In this document: positions 45,620 to 55,782 of the stretch, piece after piece
Position numbering within the stretch: the stretch's first letter is position 1
How the letters are laid out: the number at the start of each line of letters is the position of its first letter
Source: Cytobacillus gottheilii
GTDB lineage: Bacteria; Bacillota; Bacilli; Bacillales; Cytobacillaceae
Assembly: GCF_900166665.1 (NCBI RefSeq)
Contig: NZ_LT800494.1
Span: forward strand, 527,397 to 591,396
DNA length: 64,000 nt
Reading direction: 5' to 3'
Translations under genes and position numbers: made by a program
The notes under the pieces: generated by a model
Seen by the model: only the letters and a program-made list of their open reading frames with translations
What the model was told of the DNA's origin: nothing
The model's database searches: none

Positions 45620-47584
45620 ATGAAAAAAACAGTAGCTGCTTTGATATTCGGCGGATTCATTTCGATAGCTTCATTTGCACATGCAGAGGAAGTGAATATT
45701 CATGAGATTAATACGAAAGAGGAATCAAGTCAGGTAGATGCTAATCAAAATCTTCAGGAGACTAGTCAAATCGGTTGGGTGGAAATAGATGGTGATTGGT
45801 ACTACTATATTGAAAATGTAAAGAGTAAGGGACTTCTTGAGTTGGAAGAGGGTGTCTACTATTTGCATCCTGAAACGGGAGAGCGTCAGTCAGGCTGGGT
45901 TGAGTTTGCGGAAGGATGGTCTTATTTTTCATATGAAACTGGTGCTAGACAAACTGCCTGGGTTACAGATCAAGGCAAACAATATTATCTGAACGACAAT
46001 GGAATCATGCTTTCGAATGGATGGTATTTCATAGAAGAAACATGGTATTTCTTTGATAAAAGCGGAGCAATGAAAAAAGGCTGGATAAAGGACCGAAATA
46101 GATGGTATTACCTTATGAGCAGCGGGAAAATGGCGACAGGCTGGGTATATGATCAATATAAGTGGTATTACATGAATCAAAGTGGAGCTATGGTGACCGG
46201 CTGGGTAAACGAAGCAGGCCAATGGTATTTTATGGACAGCAGCGGAGCGATGAAAAAAGGCTGGTTAATAGACCAAAATAAATGGTATTACCTTATGAGC
46301 AGCGGGAAAATGGCGACCGGCTGGGTATATGATCAGTATAAGTGGTATTACATGAATCAAAGTGGAGCTATGGTGACCGGCTGGATAAACGAAGCCGGCC
46401 AATGGTATTTCATGGACAGCAGTGGAGCGATGAAAAAAGGCTGGTTGAAAGACCAAAATAAATGGTATTACCTGATGCAAAGTGGAAAGATGGCGACAGG
46501 CTGGGTGAAGGTTGGTTATCATTGGTATTACTTAAATAATAGTGGAGCTATGCTCACTGGATGGTATACGGTGGATGGAGAATGGTATTACTCTTTTGGC
46601 AGTGGCGCCATGGCTGCTAACACAAAAATTGGCAGCTATTACGTTGGGTATAGCGGCAAGTGGCTTCCGGATATTGTAAATCCTAAAACGGTGTATACAT
46701 ATGAACAAATGGTCACGGATATCAACGAATTTAAAAATACTTATCCTGATTTCATTCATACAGAGGTTATAGGGAAATCAGTTGATGGAAGAGATATCAT
46801 TGCGGTTAAACTTGGCAAGGGGAAAAGGGAGATATTCCTTAATGGTTCCCATCACGCCAGAGAGCATCTTACGACTAACCTCTTAATGGAAATGCTCGAT
46901 CAATATGCTGCAGCCTATGCAGATAATCGTCCTTTTGCAGGGTATTATACTGGATCAATCCTGAATCAAACATCTATTTGGTTTGTTCCAATGGTAAATC
47001 CAGATGGAGTTACGCTTGTTCAAAAAGGACATAAAAGTGCTAAAAACCCTAATTATGTATTAGCGCTAAATAATTATAATACGGATTTTTCAGGCTGGAA
47101 GGCTAATATACGCGGAGTTGATTTAAATCGTCAATACCCGGCAGATTGGGAGAACATCAAAGGTAATCCAGGTGTCCCTTCAACCCAAAATTTTAAAGGC
47201 TATTCTCCCCTAAGTGAACCAGAGGCAAAAGCAATTTATGACTTTACACTAGCACACGATTTTAAAACTGCTGTTGCCTACCATTCATCTGGCGAAATTT
47301 TATATTGGTATTTCAATCAAAAGGGATATGAATATACTAGAGATTACGCCTTGGCTGCAAAATATGGGGGTTTAACTAGTTATTCATTGGTCAGGGCAAC
47401 GCCAAATCCAAGTGGCGGCGGATATACAGATTGGTTTGTACAAGACATTAAGCTGCCTGGTTTTACACCGGAAATTTCCCCATATACTTATGGAAAACCT
47501 GTCCCTGTCAAGAATTTTGATAAAATATGGCAGCAGAATAAAGCAGCGGGGTTAATGCTTGCGAAAGAATCTGAAAAATATTAA
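45620..47584 (+). CDS. M14 zinc carboxypeptidase with choline-binding-type repeats
   Basis: Secreted metallopeptidase of 654 residues. A signal peptide is followed by 14 GW-type modules (about 50-350), several diverged at the start, ending in the MAANTKIG-Y cap. The M14 domain (about 355-654) shows zinc ligands His and Glu in SHHAREH, the third His in VAYHSSG and catalytic Glu in FTPEISPY, with substrate-binding GVDLNRQYP. It is either a carboxypeptidase or a gamma-D-glutamyl-diamino acid endopeptidase acting on wall peptides; sequence does not decide. AGGAGG precedes the start. A 180-bp higher-order repeat (three modules at 46079, 46259, 46439) lies inside the gene. Confidence 0.9.
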   Translation: MKKTVAALIFGGFISIASFAHAEEVNIHEINTKEESSQVDANQNLQETSQIGWVEIDGDWYYYIENVKSKGLLELEEGVYYLHPETGERQSGWVEFAEGWSYFSYETGARQTAWVTDQGKQYYLNDNGIMLSNGWYFIEETWYFFDKSGAMKKGWIKDRNRWYYLMSSGKMATGWVYDQYKWYYMNQSGAMVTGWVNEAGQWYFMDSSGAMKKGWLIDQNKWYYLMSSGKMATGWVYDQYKWYYMNQSGAMVTGWINEAGQWYFMDSSGAMKKGWLKDQNKWYYLMQSGKMATGWVKVGYHWYYLNNSGAMLTGWYTVDGEWYYSFGSGAMAANTKIGSYYVGYSGKWLPDIVNPKTVYTYEQMVTDINEFKNTYPDFIHTEVIGKSVDGRDIIAVKLGKGKREIFLNGSHHAREHLTTNLLMEMLDQYAAAYADNRPFAGYYTGSILNQTSIWFVPMVNPDGVTLVQKGHKSAKNPNYVLALNNYNTDFSGWKANIRGVDLNRQYPADWENIKGNPGVPSTQNFKGYSPLSEPEAKAIYDFTLAHDFKTAVAYHSSGEILYWYFNQKGYEYTRDYALAAKYGGLTSYSLVRATPNPSGGGYTDWFVQDIKLPGFTPEISPYTYGKPVPVKNFDKIWQQNKAAGLMLAKESEKY

Positions 47585-48016
47585 AAGATAAGAATTATGT
47601 TTATTAGGATCCTCAATAGATAAGCTCAAATCCTAAATGTAAAAGCTTGTCGAAGAAATGAAATTGTAATTTGCTTTTACCTAATTTTAGTGTCATAATT
47701 CGACTAGAAGTTCGTTCATTATTTAGCTTGTATTTACATTATATAAACATTAAATAGAAATATTCTTTCAAGTTCGGTCTTAAATAATGTTGCTTTTAAA
47801 CCCTTCTAATCCTTTGGGGGAAATTGTATTCATTCAGCAAGTGAAATTGCTGAATGAACTACACTATTTTTGATGTGGTTTTTCAATTGTAAAAAGGGTA
47901 TGAACATTTTCTTTTTGTCTTTAACCCTCCTATTTAACTATTTTTAATCATTTATTAGTGGTTCTTAAAGGGATTAACACAGGGTTAATTTTTTATTTTG
48001 GAAAGGAAGAAAAACA
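47585..48016 (+). promoter_or_regulatory. Leader region of the glycopolymer operon
   Basis: A 12-bp perfect stem TTCATTCAGCAA / TTGCTGAATGAA lies at 47829-47858 with loop GTGAAA and a weak, delayed T tract. It could end a leader transcript or the carboxypeptidase mRNA. Otherwise the region is AT-rich with no gene. Confidence 0.45.
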
Positions 48017-49297
48017 ATGGAAAAGATTTGTGTAATTGGACTAGGTTATATCGGCCTGCCTACTTCTGTCATGTTTGCAAACCATGGAAAAAAAGTACAT
48101 GGAGTAGATGTGAATGCTTCAGTAGTTGCTCAAATAAATAAAAAAGAAATTACAATAGAAGAAAACGGTTTAGAAGAAAGATTAATTACAGCAGTTGACA
48201 GCGGAAACTTTACTGCATCAACTACACCTGTCGAGGCTGATGTCTTTATTATTGCTGTGCCTTCTCCTATTAATGAAGATAAATCTGCTAATTTAAAATA
48301 TGTTCAAGATGCAACTAGGTCAATCCTTCCTTATGTTAAGAAAGGCGATTTAGTCATTTTAGAATCGACTGTTCCACCAAGAACGGTACAGGATATTATG
48401 ATTCCTATCCTTAAAGAAAGTGATTTGGAGATTGGTGTTGATCTATTTGTATCGCATTCTCCAGAACGGGTTATACCTGGCCATGTGTTTGAAGAGCTTG
48501 TTAATAATAGCCGCATTGTTGGTGGTGTGAATCAAGAGTCTTCACAAATGACAGCTGACTTATATCGTACCTTTGTAAAAGGTGAAATTTTCATTACAAA
48601 TGCAACGACAGCTGAGATGGTTAAAGTAATTGAAAATACGTATCGTGATGTCAATATTGCATTTGCCAATGAGCTGGCCAAAATCAGTGAGAATATTGGT
48701 GTGAATGTATGGGAAGCCATTTCCTTGGCTAACCACCATCCGAGAGTTAACATTCACCAGCCAGGTCCTGGGGTAGGCGGGCATTGTATAGCTGTAGATC
48801 CTTGGTTCTTAGTTGAATTGGATAAGCAAAATGCTGAGATTATCAATTTAGCAAGAAAAACAAATGATGGAATGCCTGAATTCACTGCAAAAATGGTTCA
48901 GGATATTTGCGCTCAAGAGAGCATTCATAATCCAAAGGTTGCTGTGTTGGGATTATCTTTTAAAGCGGATATTGATGATATGCGGGAAAGTCCTTCGTTA
49001 GATGTGCTAAATCATTTAGCTGAATTAAATATTAAGACGGTTGCTTACGACCCTCATATTCATGAGATGAAGTTGGATAACCAAACGAATAATCTTTCTG
49101 ATGCTGTGACCCATAGTGATTTAATTGTCGTTTTAACAGCACATTCAGAATTTAAGGAATTAGATCCAAATGAACTAGCTAACATGGTACGCTCTAAAAT
49201 CATTTTAGATACAAAAAATTGTCTGGATCGACAAAAGTGGGAATCAGCTGGATTCAGGGTTAGATTACTTGGAGACGCTGCTGGTAAATCTATCTGA
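48017..49297 (+). CDS. wecC: UDP-N-acetyl-D-mannosamine dehydrogenase
   Basis: Cytosolic enzyme that oxidises UDP-ManNAc to UDP-ManNAcA with two NAD+. The N-terminal Rossmann motif is VIGLGYIGLPTSVMF. SHSPERVIPGH and the catalytic Cys in GPGVGGHCIAVDPWFLV fit the WecC/Cap5O branch rather than UDP-glucose dehydrogenase. The length of 426 residues is normal. AAAGGAAG precedes the ATG. It opens an operon with a WecG/TagA glycosyltransferase (9-bp gap) and a LicD protein. The UDP-GlcNAc 2-epimerase needed upstream in the pathway is not in the window. Confidence 0.88.
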   Translation: MEKICVIGLGYIGLPTSVMFANHGKKVHGVDVNASVVAQINKKEITIEENGLEERLITAVDSGNFTASTTPVEADVFIIAVPSPINEDKSANLKYVQDATRSILPYVKKGDLVILESTVPPRTVQDIMIPILKESDLEIGVDLFVSHSPERVIPGHVFEELVNNSRIVGGVNQESSQMTADLYRTFVKGEIFITNATTAEMVKVIENTYRDVNIAFANELAKISENIGVNVWEAISLANHHPRVNIHQPGPGVGGHCIAVDPWFLVELDKQNAEIINLARKTNDGMPEFTAKMVQDICAQESIHNPKVAVLGLSFKADIDDMRESPSLDVLNHLAELNIKTVAYDPHIHEMKLDNQTNNLSDAVTHSDLIVVLTAHSEFKELDPNELANMVRSKIILDTKNCLDRQKWESAGFRVRLLGDAAGKSI

Positions 49298-49306
49298 ATA
49301 GGTGAC

Positions 49307-50017
49307 ATGATGAAAGAAAATATAATGGGAATTGATGTTTGCAGATATAATTACAATGATTTATCTACTATTCTTATTGAGAATATTGATAAGAAACAGA
49401 AGAGCTTTATCGTAGCCATTAATCCAGAGAAAATAATGAAAGCACAGGAAGATCAGGAATTAAAAAAGCTATTAAACAGTGCTGATTACCAAATTCCAGA
49501 TGGTGTTGGAATTATCATTGCCTCGAAGTTAAAAAGAGGTAACATTAGGGATCGGGTAACGGGCATAGATATGATGCTACGTTTATGTGAAGAAGCTGCT
49601 AATAATAATAAAAGAATTTTCCTATATGGGGGTTCGCCGGGTGTTGCTCAAACCGCTAAGCAAGAGTTAGAACGGCGATACCCTAACATTAAAATTGTGG
49701 GTACAATAGATGGTTATGAGAAGGATGAACAGCTGATTGAAAATGCAATTAATGAGAGCAAGGCTGATATCCTTTTCGTAGCCTTGGGCAGTCCGAAACA
49801 AGAGTATTGGATTACGAAAAAAATGAACCAATTACATCCTACCGTTTATCAAGGTGTGGGTGGTTCGTTTGATGTGATTTCAGGTGATATCAATAGAGCT
49901 CCCGAGGTATTTCAGAAGTATGGATTGGAATGGTTTTACCGGTTATTAAAGGAGCCTTGGCGTATAAAACGGCAAATGATCTTACCTAAGTTTCTTATTA
50001 GTGCGTTGAAGAAATAA
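49307..50017 (+). CDS. WecG/TagA/CpsF family glycosyltransferase
   Basis: GT26 membrane-associated glycosyltransferase, 236 residues. Family motifs are VAINPEKIMKA, IPDGVGIIIASK, VTGIDMM, FLYGGSPGV and VALGSPKQEYWI. TagA adds ManNAc and WecG adds ManNAcA to undecaprenyl-PP-GlcNAc. Because the gene follows the ManNAc dehydrogenase by 9 bp, WecG-like transfer of ManNAcA is favoured over the teichoic linkage role. The start follows AGGTGAC. Confidence 0.9.
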   Translation: MMKENIMGIDVCRYNYNDLSTILIENIDKKQKSFIVAINPEKIMKAQEDQELKKLLNSADYQIPDGVGIIIASKLKRGNIRDRVTGIDMMLRLCEEAANNNKRIFLYGGSPGVAQTAKQELERRYPNIKIVGTIDGYEKDEQLIENAINESKADILFVALGSPKQEYWITKKMNQLHPTVYQGVGGSFDVISGDINRAPEVFQKYGLEWFYRLLKEPWRIKRQMILPKFLISALKK

Positions 50018-50048
50018 TTAATAGAAGTTTACGCTTGAAAGGAATAAG

Positions 50049-50804
50049 GTGTTTGATGTGGCGGGGTTAATAGATAAAGTTTTAAAACAGATACGAACAA
50101 GTGCGGGGTATGAAAAAGCAAAAAACAACAAAGTATTGCGTCCTCTGAAACAAAAGTATGATCTATACAGAGTGAATAAAATGAAAGCTAATGTCCATGT
50201 AAGTGGTTTACAAACGCTTTTGTATGTGAAAGAGGCGTTTGCTAAGATTGATCATGATTTCTGGTTGGATTATGGAACTTTATTAGGTGCTATCAGGGAT
50301 AATGACTTTATAGCTCATGACAACGACCTTGATATTGGAACATTTGATATTTCGGAAGAGAAAAAAAACCGACTCGCAGAATATCTACTAAGTAAAGGTT
50401 TCACGAGATTTAAACAATATATAATTGATGATGTGATTATTGAAGAAGCATACGATTATAAGGGAGTTCACATTGATTTCTTCTACTATCATCAAGGTGA
50501 GAATAATAAAATTTGGTGTTACTTCTGTGAAATTGGCCCTAAAATTGAATTTGAAAACTTCAAGGACTTTCAGTTAGCAAAAGGATATACGACTAATATT
50601 ACAACTACAACGTTTGAAGGTCTAATGGAGTATATGTTTAAGGGACACAGCTTCAAAGTTCCAGTTAACTTTGATACGTACCTTAAAGACAATTATGGGG
50701 AAACCTATTTGATCGTTAATGAAAATTTCCATACCTCAGAGCTCGAGGATAGTAATATTACTTTTGTTGGGAACGACGTAGCAGTAGTTAGAGAATATAT
50801 TTAA
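50049..50804 (+). CDS. licD: LicD-family phosphocholine transferase
   Basis: Nucleotidyltransferase-fold protein of 251 residues. The LicD/fukutin signature is seen as DFWLDYGTLLGAIRDNDFIA then HDNDLDIG (metal-binding Asp residues). The later block YKGVHIDFFYYH also fits. LicD enzymes move phosphocholine from CDP-choline to sugars of teichoic acid or LPS. The GTG start follows AAAGGA; a 31-bp gap separates it from the glycosyltransferase, and a terminator follows. Its place inside the glycopolymer operon suggests that the polymer made here is the acceptor. Other LicD-fold proteins move different phosphoesters, such as ribitol phosphate, so the donor is inferred. Confidence 0.82.
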   Translation: MFDVAGLIDKVLKQIRTSAGYEKAKNNKVLRPLKQKYDLYRVNKMKANVHVSGLQTLLYVKEAFAKIDHDFWLDYGTLLGAIRDNDFIAHDNDLDIGTFDISEEKKNRLAEYLLSKGFTRFKQYIIDDVIIEEAYDYKGVHIDFFYYHQGENNKIWCYFCEIGPKIEFENFKDFQLAKGYTTNITTTTFEGLMEYMFKGHSFKVPVNFDTYLKDNYGETYLIVNENFHTSELEDSNITFVGNDVAVVREYI

Positions 50805-50823
50805 TTTCATTTCAATAAAGTAT

Positions 50824-50851
50824 GCTTCATCCATTAGGATGAAGCTTCTTT
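50824..50851 (+). terminator. Terminator after licD
   Basis: A 9-bp perfect stem GCTTCATCC / GGATGAAGC with loop ATTA and TTCTTTTT tail. Confidence 0.85.
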
Positions 50852-51095
50852 TTAGAAGGGTGAGTAACTTTTTAAACATTTTCAGTGTTTGAATCTAGCG
50901 CCTAGACCTTCCTGCTTATCAGCCAATTTATTTTGAATGGTTAAAGAAAAGCATTTTGATCAGACCGACTTTATGCTTAAGACTTACAAGATATGGGCTT
51001 TGCAGATGCTGCGGCAGGACATAGCGCAAAATCATCTGTTCTCCATGGTGTAGTGAGGTGCTTGTGCGTTTCTTAAGAAGGACAGGTAATATAAA

Positions 51096-52550
51096 ATGAA
51101 AAAAAAATCTTTAATGAAAAACGCTTTTTATAAGATCATCCTAAATTTCTTTAATCTTATGCTGCCAATTATTATTGGGCCATATGTTTACCGAACTTTA
51201 GGAGCAGAATCAATTGGCAGTGTAAAGTTCGCTGAATCAATCTTTAATTACTTCTTTATTTTTGCGTCTTTTGGTATTTACCAGTATGGAATTAGAGAGC
51301 TTAGCAGAATTAAGAATGATAAGCAGAAGGTTTCTCAAATGTTTTCCAGCTTATTTGTTCTTAGTTTAGTGACGAATTTTGGAGCACTGCTTGTCTTTTT
51401 CATTGTCACATATTTAGGCTATGGACAAGATGTGATTTTCCCCATCTTAATGGTGTTATCTATTAATTTCATTTTGAATATATTCTATGTCGAATGGATC
51501 AATGAAGCTTTTGAGGATTATGATTTTATCACCATTAAGACAATTGTCGTGAAAATATTTTATGTTGTTCTATTATTTACTTTTGTTAATCATTCAGATG
51601 ACTATTTAATATTTGCATTGTTGCTGGTGTTTTCGACATTGCTAAATAATATAATTAGCTTTATTTATGTAAAGCGTAAAGTAAAGTTTCATTTTAAAAA
51701 TATCACCATTAAAAAGCATTTGCGTCCGTTGTTTTTAGTAGTGATATTTTCGAATGCAAATGTACTGTATTCTCAATTAGACCGTTTTCTTCTTGGAGAA
51801 TTTGTAAATGACGTCTCGGTATCCTACTATGCGATGTCGCAGCAAATCATGACGCTGATTAATGCGATTATGATCGGAATTATACAAGTAACCATTCCAA
51901 GACTATCTTTTCTGCAGGGGGAAAATTCCGAAGAAGTATATCTATCATTATTAAATAGGGTTGTTAAAATTTACTTCACTATTCTATTTCCAGCTTCGAT
52001 CGGTTTATTTGTGATATCTGACATAGGTGTTGTTGTCTATGGAGGGCAGGAATTTGTTAATGCTGGACCAGTTTTAGCTGTCTTTTCATTGTACATGATT
52101 ACAGTAGGAATAGAGTCAATACTTGCAAATCAAGTCATCTATATAAAGCAAAGAGAGAAAATATTAGTATACTTTATTTTCCTTTGTGGCTTTATTAATT
52201 TATTTTTAGATGTATTGCTCATTCAATTAAATGTGTTTACAGCATTAACGGCAATTATCACAACTGCGGTTGCCAATGTCATTCTAGTATGTCTGGAATA
52301 CTACTATATAAGAAGAGTGATCAAAGTTCCGATTGCACTGTTTGATATGACAAAAATGAAATATTTATTTTATGCCTTATTATTTGTTCCAGTAGCATAT
52401 GCAATTAGAATGGTGATAACTGGAACATTTGAATCATTCTTTGTTATCATATTTATAAGTGCTATTCTGTATTTATTGATTTTGATTTTCACTAAAGATG
52501 AAATATTGACAATTCTTATTGATAAGGTGAAAGCAAGAGTGAAAAAATGA
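51096..52550 (+). CDS. Wzx-type polysaccharide flippase (first copy)
   Basis: Integral membrane protein of 484 residues with 12-14 hydrophobic segments, of the polysaccharide exporter (MOP/RfbX) superfamily. The N terminus FYKIILNFFNLMLPIIIGPY then VYRTLG is typical. It flips lipid-linked repeat units outward across the membrane. AGGACAGGT lies upstream of the ATG. It is the first gene after the licD terminator and is followed by a 391-bp gap containing a repeat. Confidence 0.88.
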   Translation: MKKKSLMKNAFYKIILNFFNLMLPIIIGPYVYRTLGAESIGSVKFAESIFNYFFIFASFGIYQYGIRELSRIKNDKQKVSQMFSSLFVLSLVTNFGALLVFFIVTYLGYGQDVIFPILMVLSINFILNIFYVEWINEAFEDYDFITIKTIVVKIFYVVLLFTFVNHSDDYLIFALLLVFSTLLNNIISFIYVKRKVKFHFKNITIKKHLRPLFLVVIFSNANVLYSQLDRFLLGEFVNDVSVSYYAMSQQIMTLINAIMIGIIQVTIPRLSFLQGENSEEVYLSLLNRVVKIYFTILFPASIGLFVISDIGVVVYGGQEFVNAGPVLAVFSLYMITVGIESILANQVIYIKQREKILVYFIFLCGFINLFLDVLLIQLNVFTALTAIITTAVANVILVCLEYYYIRRVIKVPIALFDMTKMKYLFYALLFVPVAYAIRMVITGTFESFFVIIFISAILYLLILIFTKDEILTILIDKVKARVKK

Positions 52551-52941
52551 TAATTAAAGTATTAATTGCTCAGGATTAGTATATATAAGGTATGTCTGAT
52601 TTTGCTTAATGGAATAGTACGATGTGTTTAATAAATGTTTCTGAAAGAATGTTGTTTTTAGTAATACTTTTTAAAGGGCATTTTAGTTGTATCTCTGTTG
52701 AATGAAACGAAAGAATTCGAGACTTCTGCGGGCATGGATGCTCAGCGTCCGCCCCGCCGGAATGCGAGGTTTTTGAAGTGGGGTACTTTAATCATATAAG
52801 GAATAACAATTAAGTTTGCGATGATAGCCTTCTCTAAAAATTTACAAGTTCACAATACTTTACTAAACATTTACTTAATTGAAGTATTTTTAATATTTTC
52901 TTTTGATACACTTAAACTGCTGTCTACTACTATCGTTAGGC
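52551..52941. repeat. Gap between flippase genes with repeat remnant
   Basis: About 52695-52785 carries GAATTCGAGACTTCTGCGGG and GTCCGCCCCGCCGG, a diverged copy of the dispersed repeat. The rest is AT-rich. No gene is seen. Confidence 0.45.
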
Positions 52942-54390
52942 GTGATCAAAATAAATAAATTAAATAAAAATTTCATGTATGTCATTATTCAGCAGTTTAT
53001 CTTATTAGGATTACCTTTCTTAACTATACCGTATATAACACGTGTTCTCGGTCCAGGCGGTGTCGGTCATTATAGCTACAGTTTTTCAATTGTTACTCTT
53101 GTGATTAGTATTTTTTTGTTAGGTTCGAATTTATATGCTGTGAGAGCTGTTGCTAAAATAAAAGACAACCAGGAAGAACTTAATAAGGTTTTTACGGAAA
53201 TTTTGGTTCTAAGGTTTAGCTTAATGACTGTTGCAGGAATTCTTTATGCAATTTTGTGCAATCGCTACTTTGATAATGATGTTGTATTTTATTTACAACT
53301 CATTCATATAATTGGTGCTGCCATAGATGTTACTTGGCTTTTCCAAGGCCTTGAGAAGTTCTCAAAAGTTGTGGTAAGAAATATTTTAATCAAACTTCTT
53401 GGTTTTGGGTGCGTTTTTATTTTTGTACAAACGTCAGCAGATATAAATAAGTATACTATAATCATGGGCCTATCCGTCTTATTAGGGAATTTATTTTTAT
53501 TGTGGGGATTGTTCAAATATGTTCGATTTGCCGCAGGGATTTCGATCGTGAGATACAAGCCGCATTTAATAGGGATGCTTATCCTTTTCATTCCGAGTTT
53601 TTCAGCATTAATTTACTCTGTAATGGATAAAACGATGATTGGTATATTATCTACAACTGAAGATGTTGGATATTATGACCAGGCATATAAAGTTGTTTTC
53701 ATGATTACATCACTTATAAATGCTACAGGGATCGTCATGCTTCCTAGGGCTTCTAATCTAATAGCTAATAATCAGCTTTCGGTCCTAAAAGAAGTAGTGA
53801 ATAAGGGGTTAATTATTACTTTAATTTTAGTCTTTCCGCTTGTGTTTGGGTATATCATTATAGCGGATGAATTTATCATCTGGTTTATGGGAGATAATTT
53901 TCAGGAAAGTATTCTAATCAGTATTATAATGGCGCCTACTATCATTTTTAAGGCATTAGGAGTGGTGTTTGGCTCTTGGTATCTAGTGCCTCTGCAAATG
54001 AATAAGGCGTATACGTGTCCCATCGTCATAGGGGCAATCGTCAATTTTGTATTTAATATACTATTCATTCCTTATTACGGAGCAGTTGGTGCTGCGGCTG
54101 TTACTCTGATTACTGAAGCAATCATTCTTCTCATTCAAGTTTGGTTTCTGAGAAGGGAATTTGAATTTGGACGCCTATTTAAACAGTACGTCTTAAGATA
54201 TTTTTTAATGGGCTTTATCATGTTCACTAGTTTATTCTTACTTGAATTCGCTTTCAAACGAATTTCTGTAAATTTTATTCGTATGGGTGCTGAAATTATA
54301 ATCGGGCTGATTATTTATCTTGGTTTATTGTTTATTACGAAAGATCAGCAAGTACTTCCTTTATTGAAAAAAATACGGAGATCGAACTAA
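52942..54390 (+). CDS. Wzx-type polysaccharide flippase (second copy)
   Basis: Integral membrane protein of about 482 residues, same superfamily as the preceding flippase but only distantly similar. Motifs include FLTIPYITRVLGPGGVGHYS and MDKTMIGILSTTEDVGYYDQ. GTG at 52942 is used because it gives a normal N terminus (IKINKLNKNF); the frame is open to a TTG at 52903, and no strong ribosome binding site decides. Two flippases in one locus imply two lipid-linked substrates, or that one was acquired separately. Confidence 0.85.
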   Translation: MIKINKLNKNFMYVIIQQFILLGLPFLTIPYITRVLGPGGVGHYSYSFSIVTLVISIFLLGSNLYAVRAVAKIKDNQEELNKVFTEILVLRFSLMTVAGILYAILCNRYFDNDVVFYLQLIHIIGAAIDVTWLFQGLEKFSKVVVRNILIKLLGFGCVFIFVQTSADINKYTIIMGLSVLLGNLFLLWGLFKYVRFAAGISIVRYKPHLIGMLILFIPSFSALIYSVMDKTMIGILSTTEDVGYYDQAYKVVFMITSLINATGIVMLPRASNLIANNQLSVLKEVVNKGLIITLILVFPLVFGYIIIADEFIIWFMGDNFQESILISIIMAPTIIFKALGVVFGSWYLVPLQMNKAYTCPIVIGAIVNFVFNILFIPYYGAVGAAAVTLITEAIILLIQVWFLRREFEFGRLFKQYVLRYFLMGFIMFTSLFLLEFAFKRISVNFIRMGAEIIIGLIIYLGLLFITKDQQVLPLLKKIRRSN

Positions 54391-54694
54391 TTCGCATTTT
54401 AAAAAATTGGAAACATTTCATAGCTGTAATAGCATATAAGGGAAAATTGAATGTTAGCTGATGAACACTCACGGGTCGATAAATATTAGGCTCAAATGTT
54501 CTTATTTGAAGTGTGAAAGGTATTAAGCAGTACATTTGGGAGTCATGAGCATTTCTATCGTTATACGCCCTGGTTGAAAATCAAACTTTAAAATGTTGCC
54601 TAGTATTCTTGATTTTTATAGTAATACAAGATAACATTTTATTTGATTTTCTATATTTATAAAGACAAAATTCAAGTAAAACAGAGGCGATTTT
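54391..54694. other. AT-rich gap
   Basis: No gene, clear terminator or repeat is seen between the second flippase and the glycosyltransferase. Confidence 0.4.
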
Positions 54695-55762
54695 TTGGAT
54701 AAAGTACTTTTTATATTAAATTATACTGGTGATGGCGGCACAGAAAAATATGTTTTGGATTTAATTCGCTACTATGGACCAGAAAACTGTGTATTTGTTT
54801 ACTCCCAAAGCGGGCCAGGACTTAAAAAGTTTGAAGAAACAGGGACAAGTATACACCAAGTCGATATGAAAAATCCTTTTGATTTTAAAGCAGCGAAACG
54901 TTTGAAAAAAATCATTGCAGATGAACAGGCTACGATCGTTCATGCTCAGTTTCTAAGAGAGAATTATATTTCTATTCTTGCTGTACTGATGGGTGCTAAG
55001 GTTAATGTCATTTGGACATATCATGTAGATGTGCCTATGGGCAAAAATGTAAGATTTCTCAACCGCATAGTTACCCGAATGAATAAGAAGGTTATTGCGG
55101 TTTCGCACTTTATGAAGGACCGGCTAATAGAAAAGGGAATTCCTGAACAAAAAATCAAAGTGATTTATAATGGAATAGACATGCCGGCTCACTTGGATCG
55201 TCATTCTATGGCTATAACCCATGACCCTCCTGTCATTACTGCAATTGGCAGGTTAAGGAACGAAAAAGGGCAGGACTTTTTGATTGACGCTCTGGCAAAA
55301 ATAAAATTAGAAAATCCTTCACTAAAGTGGAAGTGCTACTTATATGGGGATGGACCTGAAAAAGACGATTTGGTAAATAAGGTAAAGTTAATGAAGTTAG
55401 AGGATTATGTGTCCTTTAAAGGTTATACTACAAACAAGGATCTAATTTATTTAAATAGTGATATAATAGTTGTACCTTCTAAGAACGAAGCTTTATCGTA
55501 TGTAGCCATTGAGGCTTTGGCTTATTCTAAGCTGGTCATTGCAACGGATGTCGGAGGCTTACCAGAGGTTATTATAAATGGACAAACAGGATATTTGGTT
55601 AACTATGGGGATACAGAAGGGTTGGCTTCAAAATTATCTGATGTATTAATGAATAAGATGAATAATCAGCATATTATTGAAAATGGGTATAAGCACTTTA
55701 TGACCCATTTTGAATCAACGAAGATGATGAAGGATCTTTCTAAAGTATATAAGGATAAATAA
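54695..55762 (+). CDS. Family 4 glycosyltransferase (first)
   Basis: Cytosolic GT-B enzyme of 355 residues for envelope polysaccharide assembly. The N terminus LNYTGDGGTEKYVLDL is a typical acceptor-site loop. The donor-binding region is NEALSYVAIEALAYSKLVIA followed by TDVGGLPEV (E-x7-E pattern). TTG start with AGAGG about 7 nt upstream. It lies 20 bp before the polymerase/ligase gene. Sugar specificity is unknown. Confidence 0.88.
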   Translation: MDKVLFILNYTGDGGTEKYVLDLIRYYGPENCVFVYSQSGPGLKKFEETGTSIHQVDMKNPFDFKAAKRLKKIIADEQATIVHAQFLRENYISILAVLMGAKVNVIWTYHVDVPMGKNVRFLNRIVTRMNKKVIAVSHFMKDRLIEKGIPEQKIKVIYNGIDMPAHLDRHSMAITHDPPVITAIGRLRNEKGQDFLIDALAKIKLENPSLKWKCYLYGDGPEKDDLVNKVKLMKLEDYVSFKGYTTNKDLIYLNSDIIVVPSKNEALSYVAIEALAYSKLVIATDVGGLPEVIINGQTGYLVNYGDTEGLASKLSDVLMNKMNNQHIIENGYKHFMTHFESTKMMKDLSKVYKDK

Positions 55763-55782
55763 AAATAGTAGGGGTAAGAAAT

